Positions 27,910 through 36,864 of a stretch of DNA of 64,000 bases are shown here, one piece after another. The translations under genes and the position numbers were made by a program. The stretch lies in NCBI GenBank assembly GCA_945878135.1, contig CAMDUL010000014.1, forward strand, positions 1-64,000, given 5' to 3'. The number at the start of each line of letters is the position of its first letter. Position 1 is the stretch's first letter. The stretch is from Chthoniobacter flavus. GTDB taxonomy: Bacteria; Verrucomicrobiota; Verrucomicrobiia; Chthoniobacterales; JACTMZ01. The notes beneath the pieces were generated by a model. It did no database searches. It was not told the origin of the DNA and saw only the letters and a program-made list of their open reading frames with translations.

Positions 27910-29127
27910 TCAGCGCCGGAAGGTCCGGCGGCGGCGGGTCGGGGCGGCGCGGCCGTCGAGGCGGGGTTCGAGCTTCGGGCGCCGGGGTGCCACGGCTTCC
28001 TCGCCGTGCTTGGGCACGTTCTGTCCCTCGAGGTGAAGGCGGTCGATTTTTTGCCCGATGAACCGCTCGATGGCCGCCAGCTTTTTCATTTCGTCGTGCG
28101 CCACGAGGGTGAAGGCGTCGCCGGTGCGCTGCGCGCGGCCGGTGCGTCCGATGCGGTGGACGTAGTCTTCGGGATGGACGGGGATGTCGTAGTTTATGAC
28201 GTGGCTGACCCCGGCGACATCGATGCCGCGCGCGGCGATGTCGGTGGCGACCATGATGCCGTAACGTCCGGATTTGAATCCTTCGAGGGCCTCGATGCGC
28301 TGGTTTTGCGAGCGGTTGGCATGGAGGACGGCCACGGAATGATTGTTGGCCCGCAGGCGTTTGGCGATGCGGTCGGCGCCGTGCTTGGTGCGGGAGAAGA
28401 CGAGGACGCTCTGGTAGTCGGTGGCGGCGAGGAGGGCGAGGAGCATGCCGAATTTGCCGCCCTGGTCGGTGAGGTAGACGCCGTGCTTGACCATCGAGGC
28501 GACGGAGCGTCCGGCACCGATCTCGATGCGTTCGGGTTCGCGCAGGGCCCAGCCGGCCAGCTCGGCGATCTCGGGCGGCAGGGTGGCGGAGAAGAAAAGC
28601 GTCTGCCGGACCTTCGGGCACTTCGCGATGATGCGTTTCATCGGCGCGAGGAAACCGACGTCGAGCATGCGGTCGACCTCGTCGAGGACGAGAACTTCGA
28701 CGTGATCGAGTTTGATCGTTCCTTGTTGCAGGTGGTCCTCGAGGCGGCCGGGCGTGGCCACCACGACGTCGAGGCCCGAGCGCAGGGCGCTGCGTTGCGC
28801 GCCGTAGCCGACGCCGCCGAAGATGGAGCCGACTTTGAGGTCGGTGAAGCGGGCGAGGTCGCGCATGGAAGTTTCCACCTGCATGGCCAGCTCCCGCGTG
28901 GGTTCGAGGACAAGGCAGCGCAGTTTGCCGTGGGAGCCGAGCTTTTGCAGGGCGGGCAGCGCGAAAGCGGCGGTTTTGCCCGTCCCGGTCTGGGCGGATG
29001 CTATGACATCGCGGCCCGCGAGGGCCGGAGGGATCGCCCGCAGCTGGACCGGGGTCGGTTCCCCGTAGCCCATGGCTTGGACGCCTTCGAGAAGTGGCTT
29101 GGACAATCCAAGCTTGGTAAACGGCAT
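27910..29127 (-). CDS. rhlE: DEAD-box family RNA helicase, RhlE type
   Basis: The 405-aa ATP-dependent RNA helicase has the Q motif region (PTPVQLRAIPP), motif I AQTGTGKT, motif III SAT and motif VI HRIGRTGR. A short basic C-terminal tail (PTRRRRTFRR) is present. Motif II reads DEVD instead of DEAD (VLVLDEVDRMLD), an Ala-to-Val change at a position that is usually Ala. It ends next to pntB in convergent orientation. The symbol reflects best resemblance, not a proven ortholog. Confidence 0.9.
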   Translation of the reverse strand: MPFTKLGLSKPLLEGVQAMGYGEPTPVQLRAIPPALAGRDVIASAQTGTGKTAAFALPALQKLGSHGKLRCLVLEPTRELAMQVETSMRDLARFTDLKVGSIFGGVGYGAQRSALRSGLDVVVATPGRLEDHLQQGTIKLDHVEVLVLDEVDRMLDVGFLAPMKRIIAKCPKVRQTLFFSATLPPEIAELAGWALREPERIEIGAGRSVASMVKHGVYLTDQGGKFGMLLALLAATDYQSVLVFSRTKHGADRIAKRLRANNHSVAVLHANRSQNQRIEALEGFKSGRYGIMVATDIAARGIDVAGVSHVINYDIPVHPEDYVHRIGRTGRAQRTGDAFTLVAHDEMKKLAAIERFIGQKIDRLHLEGQNVPKHGEEAVAPRRPKLEPRLDGRAAPTRRRRTFRR

Positions 29128-29239
29128 GTGAGGGTCGGACGGTCGGGCCGCCGCGGATGTTTGTCAATGCGGGGCACCGCCGGGAGAGGGTCCGATTTCG
29201 TTTGCGCCGGGCGGGCAGCTGGGCAATGGTGACAGTTGT

Positions 29240-29383
29240 ATGAAAAACCTACCGACCCTCGTTGTCACGGCCTTGGCCCTGGCTGCATTCGCCACCACCT
29301 CTTTCGCCGGCAGTTGCGGCGGATGCCCCGGTGAAGGCGGGAAGAAAGACAAAGCCAAGACCGAAGAAGGCGCTCAGAGCTGA
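29240..29383 (+). CDS. Small exported cysteine-containing peptide
   Basis: This 47-aa reading frame starts [20 protein letters not shown], a convincing Sec signal cleaved after SFA at about residue 23. The mature 24 residues are [11 protein letters not shown] followed by a charged Lys/Glu tail. The paired cysteines (SCGGC) could bind a metal or form a disulfide. A strong rho-independent terminator follows 21 bp after the stop codon, which supports it as a real gene. It is convergent with an Rrf2 regulator that itself carries four Cys. No database family is assigned. Confidence 0.75.
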   Translation: MKNLPTLVVTALALAAFATTSFAGSCGGCPGEGGKKDKAKTEEGAQS

Positions 29384-29404
29384 GCAGCCATCTGGCGTTT
29401 CACC

Positions 29405-29437
29405 GAAGCGGCTCCCTCGGGGGCCGCTTCTTTTTTT
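29405..29437 (+). terminator. Rho-independent terminator of the small Cys peptide gene
   Basis: GAAGCGGC (29405-29412) pairs with GCCGCTTC (29423-29430), followed by T7. It lies 21 bp after the stop codon at 29383. Confidence 0.92.
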
Positions 29438-29454
29438 GCCTTCCCGTCCGTCCG

Positions 29455-29934
29455 CTACCGCCGGGCGGAACCGGCGAGGGGAAGCTCGACGCCGCAGGCG
29501 CGCATTTTGTCGAGGGAGCGGCGGACGGTATCGGCGAGGGTATGGCGGTCGAGGATGTCGGCCACCGAATTGCGCACGTCGAGCATGACCATGCGCAGTC
29601 CGCAGGTGTTCTCGTCGGGGCACGAGCATTTTTCGTATTTGCTCTGGCTCACGCAGCGGATGGGGGCGAGCGGCCCGTCGATCAGGCGGATGACCTGTCC
29701 GAGCGTGATGCTGTCCATCGGCTTCTCCAAAAAATACCCCCCGTGCTTGCCGCGCTTGGTCCGGATGAAGCCGGCTTTGCGCAATTGCATGAGGATCTGG
29801 TCGAGGAAACCTTTGGGCAGATTTTCCCGGGCCACGATTTCCTGGGCGCGGAGCATGGGACGCCCGAGCTCGGCGGCGATGCCGAGGTCGATGAGTGCGC
29901 GGAGGGCGTATTCTCCCCGTTTGGAAACTTTCAT
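29455..29934 (-). CDS. Rrf2-family transcriptional regulator
   Basis: The 159-aa product has the Rrf2 winged-helix opening [16 protein letters not shown], the recognition region [19 protein letters not shown] and RGKHGGYFL. Cys94, Cys103, Cys105 and Cys111 lie in the loop where IscR, NsrR and RsrR hold their Fe-S cluster, so it is probably an Fe-S sensor of iron-sulfur status, NO or redox. No isc or suf genes are adjacent. It is divergent from argG and convergent with the Cys-peptide gene. Confidence 0.88.
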   Translation of the reverse strand: MKVSKRGEYALRALIDLGIAAELGRPMLRAQEIVARENLPKGFLDQILMQLRKAGFIRTKRGKHGGYFLEKPMDSITLGQVIRLIDGPLAPIRCVSQSKYEKCSCPDENTCGLRMVMLDVRNSVADILDRHTLADTVRRSLDKMRACGVELPLAGSARR

Positions 29935-30024
29935 GGAGGGCGAGGCATCTTGGGCCTAGGTCCGGTGATCTGCAAGTCCGGCGCGGCATTGCCAGCGGGG
30001 GCGGGTCCGTTTAGAAACGCTAGG

Positions 30025-31299
30025 ATGAAGATTGTTTGCGCTTATTCGGGCGGTCTCGACACCTCGGTCCTGCTGCAGTGGCTGAAGGAAACCTACGGGG
30101 CCGAGGTCATCGCTTTCTGCGCCAACATCGGGCAGGAGGAGGAGTTGGACGGGCTGGAGCAGAAGGCGCTGACCACGGGCGCGGCCAAGTGCCATGTCGA
30201 CGACCTGCAGGAGGAGTTCGCGCGGGATTTCATCTTTCCCATGTTCCGCGCGGGGGCGCTTTACGAGGGTCAGTATTTTCTCGGCACGAGCATCGCGCGT
30301 CCGCTCATCGCCAAGCGCATGGTCGAGATCGCGCGGTCCGAGGGCGCGTCCGCCGTGGCCCACGGGGCGACGGGCAAGGGGAACGATCAGGTGCGTTTCG
30401 AGCTGGCCGCCGCGGCTTTGGCTCCGGAGTTGGAAGTGATCGCGCCGTGGCGGCAGGAGCGCTTCCGCGAAAAATTTCCCGGCCGCGCCGAGATGATCGC
30501 CTACGCCGAGGCACACGGGATCCCGGTGCCGGTGACGGCGAAGAAGCCGTATTCCATGGACCGCAACCTGCTGCACATCAGCTACGAGAGCGGAATCCTC
30601 GAGGACCCGTGGTTCGACGCGAGCGAGGAGGAAAACAAGGACATGTTCCGCCTGGGCGCGTCGCCCGAGGATGCGCCCGACGCCGCCGAGCGGGTGATTT
30701 TGCATTTCCGCCGGGGGGACTGCACCGGCCTGGAGGGCGACGGGGTGGCGCAGGCGCTCGGGGAAATCGGGCACACGGGCGACGGCCGGAAGTTGGACCC
30801 GCTCACGGTCATGCGCGTCCTCAACAAAATCGGCGGCAAGCACGGCATCGGGCGGGTCGACATGGTGGAGAACCGGTTCGTCGGCATGAAGAGCCGCGGG
30901 GTCTACGAAACGCCCGGCGGGGCGATTCTGCATTTTGCCCACCGTCAGATGGAGTCGCTCACCATGGATCGCGAGGCCATGCACCTGCGCGATTCCCTCA
31001 TCCCGCGCTACAGCACCTTGGTCTACAACGGATTCTGGTTCGCGCCGGAGCGCCACGCGCTGCAGGCGCTGGTCGAGGAGACGCAGAAGGACGTGACCGG
31101 CGAAGTGCGGGTCAAGCTCTACAAGGGGAATGTCATAGCCGCCGGACGCCGCAGCCCGTTGAGCCTCTACAATCCGCACATGGCGACGATGGAGGCCGAT
31201 CCGACGCAGGCTTACAACCAGTCGGACGCCACGGGATTCATCCGTTTGAATGCGCTCCGCCTCAAGGTCGCGGCCTTGCGCGCCCCCGGTGCGTCCTGA
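30025..31299 (+). CDS. argG: Argininosuccinate synthase
   Basis: ArgG joins citrulline and aspartate using ATP in arginine synthesis. The 424-aa product starts [19 protein letters not shown] with the PP-loop SGGLDTS, and has [12 protein letters not shown] and the [14 protein letters not shown] segment. The frame is open upstream to 29542, but the ATG at 30025 precedes the conserved opening. It is slightly longer than the usual 400 or so residues. It stands alone, divergent from the Rrf2 gene. Confidence 0.96.
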   Translation: MKIVCAYSGGLDTSVLLQWLKETYGAEVIAFCANIGQEEELDGLEQKALTTGAAKCHVDDLQEEFARDFIFPMFRAGALYEGQYFLGTSIARPLIAKRMVEIARSEGASAVAHGATGKGNDQVRFELAAAALAPELEVIAPWRQERFREKFPGRAEMIAYAEAHGIPVPVTAKKPYSMDRNLLHISYESGILEDPWFDASEEENKDMFRLGASPEDAPDAAERVILHFRRGDCTGLEGDGVAQALGEIGHTGDGRKLDPLTVMRVLNKIGGKHGIGRVDMVENRFVGMKSRGVYETPGGAILHFAHRQMESLTMDREAMHLRDSLIPRYSTLVYNGFWFAPERHALQALVEETQKDVTGEVRVKLYKGNVIAAGRRSPLSLYNPHMATMEADPTQAYNQSDATGFIRLNALRLKVAALRAPGAS

Positions 31300-31318
31300 G
31301 CGGTCGGACCGCTCCTTT

Positions 31319-31834
31319 TCAGACCTGCATGAGCAGGAAAATCAGGGCCACCGTGACCACGGCGGCGAGCAGGATGATGCCGAAGACCAAGCGGCGGCCG
31401 GCGCGGCCATGACGTGCGCCGCGCCGCGGCGATTTGCCGCCTTCCTTGCGGTGGTGCCGGCGGCGACGGCGACCCGGTTGCGAGGGTTTTTCCCCGCTGG
31501 CGGGGGGGAGGGGCGGGGCCGCTTGGGGTTCCGCGCCGGGGCGGCGCGTTGCGACAGTCCGGGGAACGCTTTCCAACACGGCGGGAAATTCGTCGACCGG
31601 AAGCCAGTCGGCCTGACCCTCAAACCAAAAAAGTGCCTCATCCTCGAACCAGCTGGCGCGCAGTCCCGCCATGACTTCTTCCGCGCTGGCCGGTCCGTAA
31701 ATGGTTTCATCCCAAGAGAGGAAGATTTGGGCACCATCGCCACGGGCCCGGTCTGATCTGTGCAGCTTGCGGGGCAGGAAGAAGTGGGGCGGACGGAATG
31801 GCAGCCCTCCGGGTTGACCCGGTGTTGTGCTCAT
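31319..31834 (-). CDS. GYF-like domain protein with a C-terminal membrane anchor
   Basis: The 171-aa product has an N-terminal Pro-rich segment, then at about residues 40-80 a GYF_2/DUF4339-like stretch (IYGPASAEEVMAGLRASWF, WFEGQADWLPVDEF). A Pro/Arg-rich basic linker follows, with one C-terminal membrane helix (about 148-170). Such tail-anchored proteins with adaptor-like domains are common in planctomycetes and verrucomicrobia; the role is unknown. The ATG overlaps the lipocalin stop codon (ATGA). Confidence 0.65.
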   Translation of the reverse strand: MSTTPGQPGGLPFRPPHFFLPRKLHRSDRARGDGAQIFLSWDETIYGPASAEEVMAGLRASWFEDEALFWFEGQADWLPVDEFPAVLESVPRTVATRRPGAEPQAAPPLPPASGEKPSQPGRRRRRHHRKEGGKSPRRGARHGRAGRRLVFGIILLAAVVTVALIFLLMQV

Positions 31835-32358
31835 GGCGCAGGAACTCCGGATGGGGCGGTGGGCCGGAGGCGGCTCACGTCGAATCCCTGGGCCGCCAAC
31901 CGTGCGCGGATGCGTCCGAGAAGCGCGGGATCGAGTTCCGGTTGGCGGGCGAGAATCCAAAGGTAACGCCGGTCGGGTGTGCCGACGGCAGCCCAGCGGT
32001 AAGCGGGATCGAGGTCGACGATCCAGTAATCTCCCTCGAAGGGGCCGAAGAGACGGACTTTGAGTTTGCCGTTGTTGCTGCCGGGCACGGCGCGAGCCGA
32101 TCCTTCGATCGAGCTGGCACGTCCGCTGCGGCGCACGCAGGTGTTCACCACTTTGATGGTGCCATCGGGCTGCGGTGTGTAGGCGGCTTTAGTCCCGGTG
32201 CAACCGCTTTGGAACCAACTCGGGAACGATTCGATCTCATGCCATTCGCCGGCGTAGCGGGCCAAATCGACCGCGGCCACGGTGGTCGGCGGGGGCATCG
32301 GCGTGGCGCATGCACACAGCAGGAACGCAGTCAGACAAAGACCGGCGGCACGGGTCAT
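31831..32358 (-). CDS. Bacterial lipocalin (Blc-like lipoprotein)
   Basis: The 175-aa product starts MTRAAGLCLTAFLLCACA with a lipobox near Cys17. The lipocalin strand-A motif follows, YAGEWHEIESFP (GxW), with later segments DYWIVDLDPAYRWAAVGTPDRRYLWIL that fit Blc. Bacterial lipocalins are outer-membrane proteins that bind lysophospholipids or fatty acids. It is translationally coupled to the GYF-like gene. Lipobox choice is approximate because of adjacent Cys residues. Confidence 0.88.
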   Translation of the reverse strand: MTRAAGLCLTAFLLCACATPMPPPTTVAAVDLARYAGEWHEIESFPSWFQSGCTGTKAAYTPQPDGTIKVVNTCVRRSGRASSIEGSARAVPGSNNGKLKVRLFGPFEGDYWIVDLDPAYRWAAVGTPDRRYLWILARQPELDPALLGRIRARLAAQGFDVSRLRPTAPSGVPAP

Positions 32359-32421
32359 GAAGTGAACATACGCCCGAGCAAATGATTAAGCCAGATCATT
32401 GCCGTTGTTTGATTGGGGCGC

Positions 32422-34755
32422 TCACGCGGGTGGCCGCCCGAGGCGCCAACGCAGGTAAAGGACTCCGGCCAAGGCCGCGAAGCAGGCCCACAGCAGCACG
32501 CCTCGCCAGGGAATCTGCCAAGGTGGCTTGGTCGAGACGACGAATTCTCCGGTCGGCCAGCGATCCCGACCCCCCGCCATGGTGACAACGCGCCAAGTGC
32601 TGGCCGTGCCGGCGTCCAGTCCGTCGATTGCGGCGGTCAGTGCCGTCAGTTCGCGCCCCTCGTGTTCGAGTTCGGCCGTGCCGAGGATCTTGACCACCGC
32701 CGGATGCGGGGCGGGGCGGAAGTCGCCCGCGTAGGGCAGGCCGGTGGCCGGATCCTGCAGCGTCGGGTTGAAGCCGTGCTCCAAACGGTAAGCATCGGCG
32801 TCCGGATCGCGCGCGAAGATCACTTGAATCCGGGCGGAGTGACGCGAGGTCTCGGCGCGCGCGCTTTCCATTTTGAGCGCGAGGGTCAGGTCTCTTGTAG
32901 CGGTCCCGGGTGTGGCCCGCGATCGGGCGCGCATTGGGGGCTCGGGGAAAGCTTCGAGTTTGTTTTCTTCCCAGACGATGCGGAACGGATCGGAAACCGG
33001 TTCACGGAGCCCGGAACCCTGCCTTTGGCCGCTGAGAATCCATCGACGCGAACCGTCTTCCGCCGCCGTGGCATCGATCTCCCCGGCCGCCCACTCGGCC
33101 GGTGCGGCTTCGTGGCCGGGCGTGCCGTCGCGCGGAGGAGGAACCAGTCCGCGGAATAAATCCGTGAGCCGGTCGCCGATCCGCCCGATCCATCCGCGCG
33201 GCCTGGGTGGCGGCGTGTAATCCGACCGGACGCCGTCCTCCATGAATTCGAGCCGGATCTTGTCCCATCCCTCGCCGGCGGTGCGCCATTCCAAGCGGTG
33301 TGGAGCTGAGGTGTTGCCGGCGACGCGGACGTCGCGGTTGAGTTTCCAAGGTCGCGGCGCGGGCCGAGGCGCGGTTGGCAGAGGCCCGGCGGGCTCGCGC
33401 GCTGTTGCCGTCGTTTCCGCGGCGGGTGCGGGGGCCTTGACTGCCAGGCGGGCCGGTGCACCGCGTCCGATATTGACCATGACCAACTCGGGACGCACGG
33501 CATCGCGTCCCGCGTCGAGTTGCAGCGTCACGGTCTCGACCGAATCCGGGGCCACCGTGAATTCGCGGCTGTCGAGCGAGTTCCCGCCGGACAGTTTCAG
33601 TCCGGCCTCCGCCTCGATCGTGAAGCGCCCGGGGACACCGCCGGCGTTGGTCACGGTCAGGCCCGCTTCCGGGCTCCGGGTGAAATCAAGTTCTGTGGTC
33701 AGCACCTTCAGATCAGCCGGCACCGGCGGGGCCGCCAGCGAGACTTCACCGCGGTGGACGGGGGTGGTGAATGTCACTTTGACCTCGCGGCGTGCGCCTT
33801 TGCGTTCTTCCGGGATGCGCAGTTCCAGTGTGCGGGCGGTGCCGGGGGCCAGCGCCACGCGGGATTCGGTCACCACCAGATCCGGCGGTTCCACCTCGAT
33901 CTTGATGTCCTGGGGCAACCCGGCCCGGCTCTGCAAGACAAGGCGCGCCTCGCGGGCTCGGCCTGCCAACGTGAATTCCGGCCGCTCCGCCGCGACCTCG
34001 AAGGGTGCGTGAGACCGTCCGAGCAGGACGGTTTGGGTTCCGGCCGAATCATTGACGCCGGGCCGGAGCACCTGACGGTCGGATTGTCCCGACGAGGCCG
34101 GTGCGTAGCGCACGGTCAAGTTGGTCGACTGTCCGCGGGCCAATTGGAAGCGCGGTGGTCCGAGAATTTCAAAAGGCGGCTCGACGCGGTTTTCGACGGA
34201 CAACACGCCTCCCCCGGCGTTGGCCAGTTCCAGCGGTAATGTCATAGTCTCGCCTGCCGCAGCTTCGAATTCCAGCGCGGCCGGGGCGAGCAGCACCGGG
34301 GGACGGTCGCGGACGTCGATGCGCACGGTGGCCGGCGAACTGAGTCCGCCGCGCAGTCCGCGGACCCGGAAGGTGAATTCGTCCGTTGTGCCGTCTTCGG
34401 CGCCGTCATGCACATAGGTCACGGAGCCGTCGGTCGAGAGGGAGACGCGATCCGGGTCGGGTTGGAGAACCGGCGAAAGCCGGCCGTGGCGCGGCGGGCG
34501 GTCGATGACGTATTCCACCGGGTTGTTCCCGTGGAACCCGCGCAGGGCGATGCCGACGCGGTCGCCGTGCCACACGGAGACATTGGTGCCGGCGGCGACG
34601 GGCGGTTTCCAGAGGGCTTGCCCGGACTGTCCGGGGGCGTTGGCGGAAAGGACCGCGCCAAGGGCGGCGGCGAGGAGAAGTCTGTTCGGCCGCACGCCGG
34701 CATCAAAGCGAATGGGATTGAAAATGGCGAGTGGAACCCTACGTTGCGGAGACAT
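32422..34755 (-). CDS. Large exported Ig-like/ASH-repeat protein with a C-terminal membrane anchor
   Basis: The 777-aa product has a signal-like hydrophobic segment (RLLLAAALGAVLSANA) after a basic N-terminus. A cadherin-like strand region follows at about residues 45-140. Repeated beta-sandwich modules of the ASH/choice-of-anchor type come next, with LELANAGGGVLSV, LTVRYAPASSG and LTVTNAGGVPG. The C-terminus has one membrane helix and an RWRLGRPPA tail. It probably spans the periplasm. The gene is divergent from the L,D-transpeptidase-like gene, and the two ATG codons overlap within one CATG. Confidence 0.65.
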   Translation of the reverse strand: MSPQRRVPLAIFNPIRFDAGVRPNRLLLAAALGAVLSANAPGQSGQALWKPPVAAGTNVSVWHGDRVGIALRGFHGNNPVEYVIDRPPRHGRLSPVLQPDPDRVSLSTDGSVTYVHDGAEDGTTDEFTFRVRGLRGGLSSPATVRIDVRDRPPVLLAPAALEFEAAAGETMTLPLELANAGGGVLSVENRVEPPFEILGPPRFQLARGQSTNLTVRYAPASSGQSDRQVLRPGVNDSAGTQTVLLGRSHAPFEVAAERPEFTLAGRAREARLVLQSRAGLPQDIKIEVEPPDLVVTESRVALAPGTARTLELRIPEERKGARREVKVTFTTPVHRGEVSLAAPPVPADLKVLTTELDFTRSPEAGLTVTNAGGVPGRFTIEAEAGLKLSGGNSLDSREFTVAPDSVETVTLQLDAGRDAVRPELVMVNIGRGAPARLAVKAPAPAAETTATAREPAGPLPTAPRPAPRPWKLNRDVRVAGNTSAPHRLEWRTAGEGWDKIRLEFMEDGVRSDYTPPPRPRGWIGRIGDRLTDLFRGLVPPPRDGTPGHEAAPAEWAAGEIDATAAEDGSRRWILSGQRQGSGLREPVSDPFRIVWEENKLEAFPEPPMRARSRATPGTATRDLTLALKMESARAETSRHSARIQVIFARDPDADAYRLEHGFNPTLQDPATGLPYAGDFRPAPHPAVVKILGTAELEHEGRELTALTAAIDGLDAGTASTWRVVTMAGGRDRWPTGEFVVSTKPPWQIPWRGVLLWACFAALAGVLYLRWRLGRPPA

Positions 34756-35338
34756 GGTCCGATGCGCTTGCTGCTGCCTGGTTGCGGTTCTCCTCGCCAT
34801 GTGTCCGGCTCGCGCCGAGGACGCGGGGCCGGTCTTGACGCCGCCCGCGGAACTGACCGTGCCACAGGACCCACCCAAGGTGGTGCCGCGTGTTCTCGAT
34901 CTGGCCACGCCGGAGAACGCGCGCATCATCGTCTCCCTGGGACGACAACGGGTCTACCTCCGGGTCGGGGACGAAGTGGCGATCGACGCTCCGGTCTCGA
35001 CCGGCAAGCGGCGGGCGCAGACGCCGGCCGGCGACTACCGCATTCTCGAAAAGTCGGCCACGCACGCCTCGAACCAGCACGGGGATTTTGTCGATCCCGA
35101 GGGTCGCCCGGTGCGCCAAGGGGTCAGCACGCGCGTCGATCCCGCCCCGAGCGGCACGGTGTTCGTCGTGGTCCCGGTGCAATACCACCTGCGACTCGAC
35201 GAGGCGGGACTGGCCCTGCATGCCGGACGTCTGCCCGGGTATCCAGCGGCGGACACCGCGGTGCGCTTGCCGGCCGATGTCGCGCCTCTGGTTTACCAGC
35301 GGGTCAAAACCGGCACTCCGGTCACGATCGAGGAGTGA
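34754..35338 (+). CDS. L,D-transpeptidase-like protein with a destroyed catalytic box
   Basis: The 194-aa product has a Sec-like signal (ACCCLVAVLLAMCPARA) and a YkuD fold sequence. VSLGRQRVYL and TPAGDYRILEKS are followed by LHAGRLPGYP at residues 155-164. Active enzymes continue with ASHGC; here residues 165-169 are AADTA, so the catalytic His, Gly and Cys are all replaced while spacing and flanks (VRLP) are intact. It is therefore likely a non-catalytic peptidoglycan-binding homologue. Alternative upstream in-frame ATGs lie at about 34712 and 34724. The 3' end overlaps the sugar-porter gene by 17 bp. Confidence 0.8.
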   Translation: MVRCACCCLVAVLLAMCPARAEDAGPVLTPPAELTVPQDPPKVVPRVLDLATPENARIIVSLGRQRVYLRVGDEVAIDAPVSTGKRRAQTPAGDYRILEKSATHASNQHGDFVDPEGRPVRQGVSTRVDPAPSGTVFVVVPVQYHLRLDEAGLALHAGRLPGYPAADTAVRLPADVAPLVYQRVKTGTPVTIEE

Positions 35339-36863
35339 GTGCGGTGCGGCCGCGTCCGATTTCCCGGAGCGGGGCGCCGGCGAGGAGTTTTTGCTCGATG
35401 GATTCGAGCGAGACGCCTTTGGTCTCGGGTACCAGCGCGAGGAAGAAGACAAAGAAGGCGGCGTTGAGCGCGCCGTAAAGGAGGAATGTGTTCCCGGGCC
35501 CCAGGACGTTGAGCATGGTCAGGAAAGTCATGCCGACGAGGGCGTTGGCCGCCCAGTTGGTCACCGTGCTGCAGGTGATGCCGAAGTCGCGTCCGGCCAG
35601 CGGGAAGATTTCTGCGCAGAGGATCCAGATGATCGGCCCGGCGCTCATGGCGAACCCGATGATGAAAACCACGAGCGAGGCCACCGCGAGGTAGCTCATG
35701 CTGATGTTGCCGCCACCGATACCGAGGTGGAAAAGGGCGCCGAGGGAGAGCATGCCGAATCCCATGACCGTGAAACCCGCATACATCATGGGCTTGCGTC
35801 CGAGACGGTCGACAAAGGCGATGGCGATGAAAGTGGCCAGCACGTTGATCGTGCCGATGAGGACCGTGCCCCACATCTGCTCGGCCGTGGTGTTGAAGCC
35901 GGCCTCGTGGAGGATGCGCGGGGCGTAATACATTATGACATTGATTCCGGTGAATTGCTGGATGACTTGCAATCCCACGCCGAGGAAAACAGCGCGGCGG
36001 AAGTGACGGTTGTCGCGGAAGAGGCTGAACCCCTTCTGCTCGATCTTGAGGCTGTCTTCGATCCCGGCCAGTTCGCGTTCGGCTTCCGCGGGGCTGCCGG
36101 CGAGGCGGTGGAGGATCTCCCGCGCCTGCGGGACGCGGTTTTTCAGGACGAGCCAGCGCGGGCTTTCCGGGAGGAAAAGCATGCCGCCGAACATGAGCAG
36201 CGCGGGCACGGCAATGACTCCGAGCATCCACCGCCACGGCACCGCGAAGTAGGCTTCCATGACCATTTGTCCGCGACCGCCGGCCATGGCGCTGACCGAC
36301 TCGCTGATGGTCGTGGCGAGGGGTTTGAGGTCGGCGTAGGTGGCGAAGAAGGTATCGCTCAGAAAGGCCAGCACGATGCCGATGGTGATCATCAGCTGAT
36401 ACATGGAAATTAGCGCTCCGCGCACGCTTTGCGGCGCGATTTCCGAGAGGTAGAGCGGGGCGACGAACGAGGCCATGCCAACGGCGATGCCGAGGAAAAA
36501 CCGCGCCGCGATCAGGGCGCCGGGCGACGGCGCGAGCGCGCAGCAGATCGAACCGGCGGCGAAAACAAGCGCGCTGATCAGGATGGTGCCGCGGCGTCCG
36601 AGCCGCAGCGAGAAGAACCCGCTGATGAGCACGCCGAAGACGGCGCCCCAGAGGAGGGAGCTGACGATATTCTCGATGGTGCGGTCGTCGACGCCGAAAT
36701 CTTTCTGGATGAATTCGTTCGCGCCCGAAATGACCCCGACATCGAGACCGAAGAGAAGTCCGGCCAGCGCGGCGGTGAGCCCGATGAAGTAGACGATGGG
36801 CTTGGTCCGGCCTGACAGCGGTCGGGCACCGGAGGGACCGGAGGGAGGGATGATGGCGGACAT
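35322..36863 (-). CDS. Sugar porter family MFS transporter
   Basis: The 513-aa product has 12 predicted helices and the sugar-porter signatures: GLLFGLDVGVISGA in helix 1, LGRRG in loop 2-3, PLYLSEIAP, PESPRWL after helix 6 and VPETKG at the C-terminus. It resembles XylE/GalP/AraE proton-sugar symporters. An inserted segment between helices 5 and 6 (about residues 170-200) is somewhat longer than usual. It sits downstream of glgC on the same strand, 40 bp away, which suggests a role in carbohydrate uptake and storage. Confidence 0.92.
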   Translation of the reverse strand: MSAIIPPSGPSGARPLSGRTKPIVYFIGLTAALAGLLFGLDVGVISGANEFIQKDFGVDDRTIENIVSSLLWGAVFGVLISGFFSLRLGRRGTILISALVFAAGSICCALAPSPGALIAARFFLGIAVGMASFVAPLYLSEIAPQSVRGALISMYQLMITIGIVLAFLSDTFFATYADLKPLATTISESVSAMAGGRGQMVMEAYFAVPWRWMLGVIAVPALLMFGGMLFLPESPRWLVLKNRVPQAREILHRLAGSPAEAERELAGIEDSLKIEQKGFSLFRDNRHFRRAVFLGVGLQVIQQFTGINVIMYYAPRILHEAGFNTTAEQMWGTVLIGTINVLATFIAIAFVDRLGRKPMMYAGFTVMGFGMLSLGALFHLGIGGGNISMSYLAVASLVVFIIGFAMSAGPIIWILCAEIFPLAGRDFGITCSTVTNWAANALVGMTFLTMLNVLGPGNTFLLYGALNAAFFVFFLALVPETKGVSLESIEQKLLAGAPLREIGRGRTALTPRS

Positions 36864-36864
36864 T

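Noticed and set aside
32885-32915. GTAGCGG at 32890 as another REP element
   Set aside because: It lies inside coding sequence of the ASH-repeat protein and what follows does not form the family hairpin.
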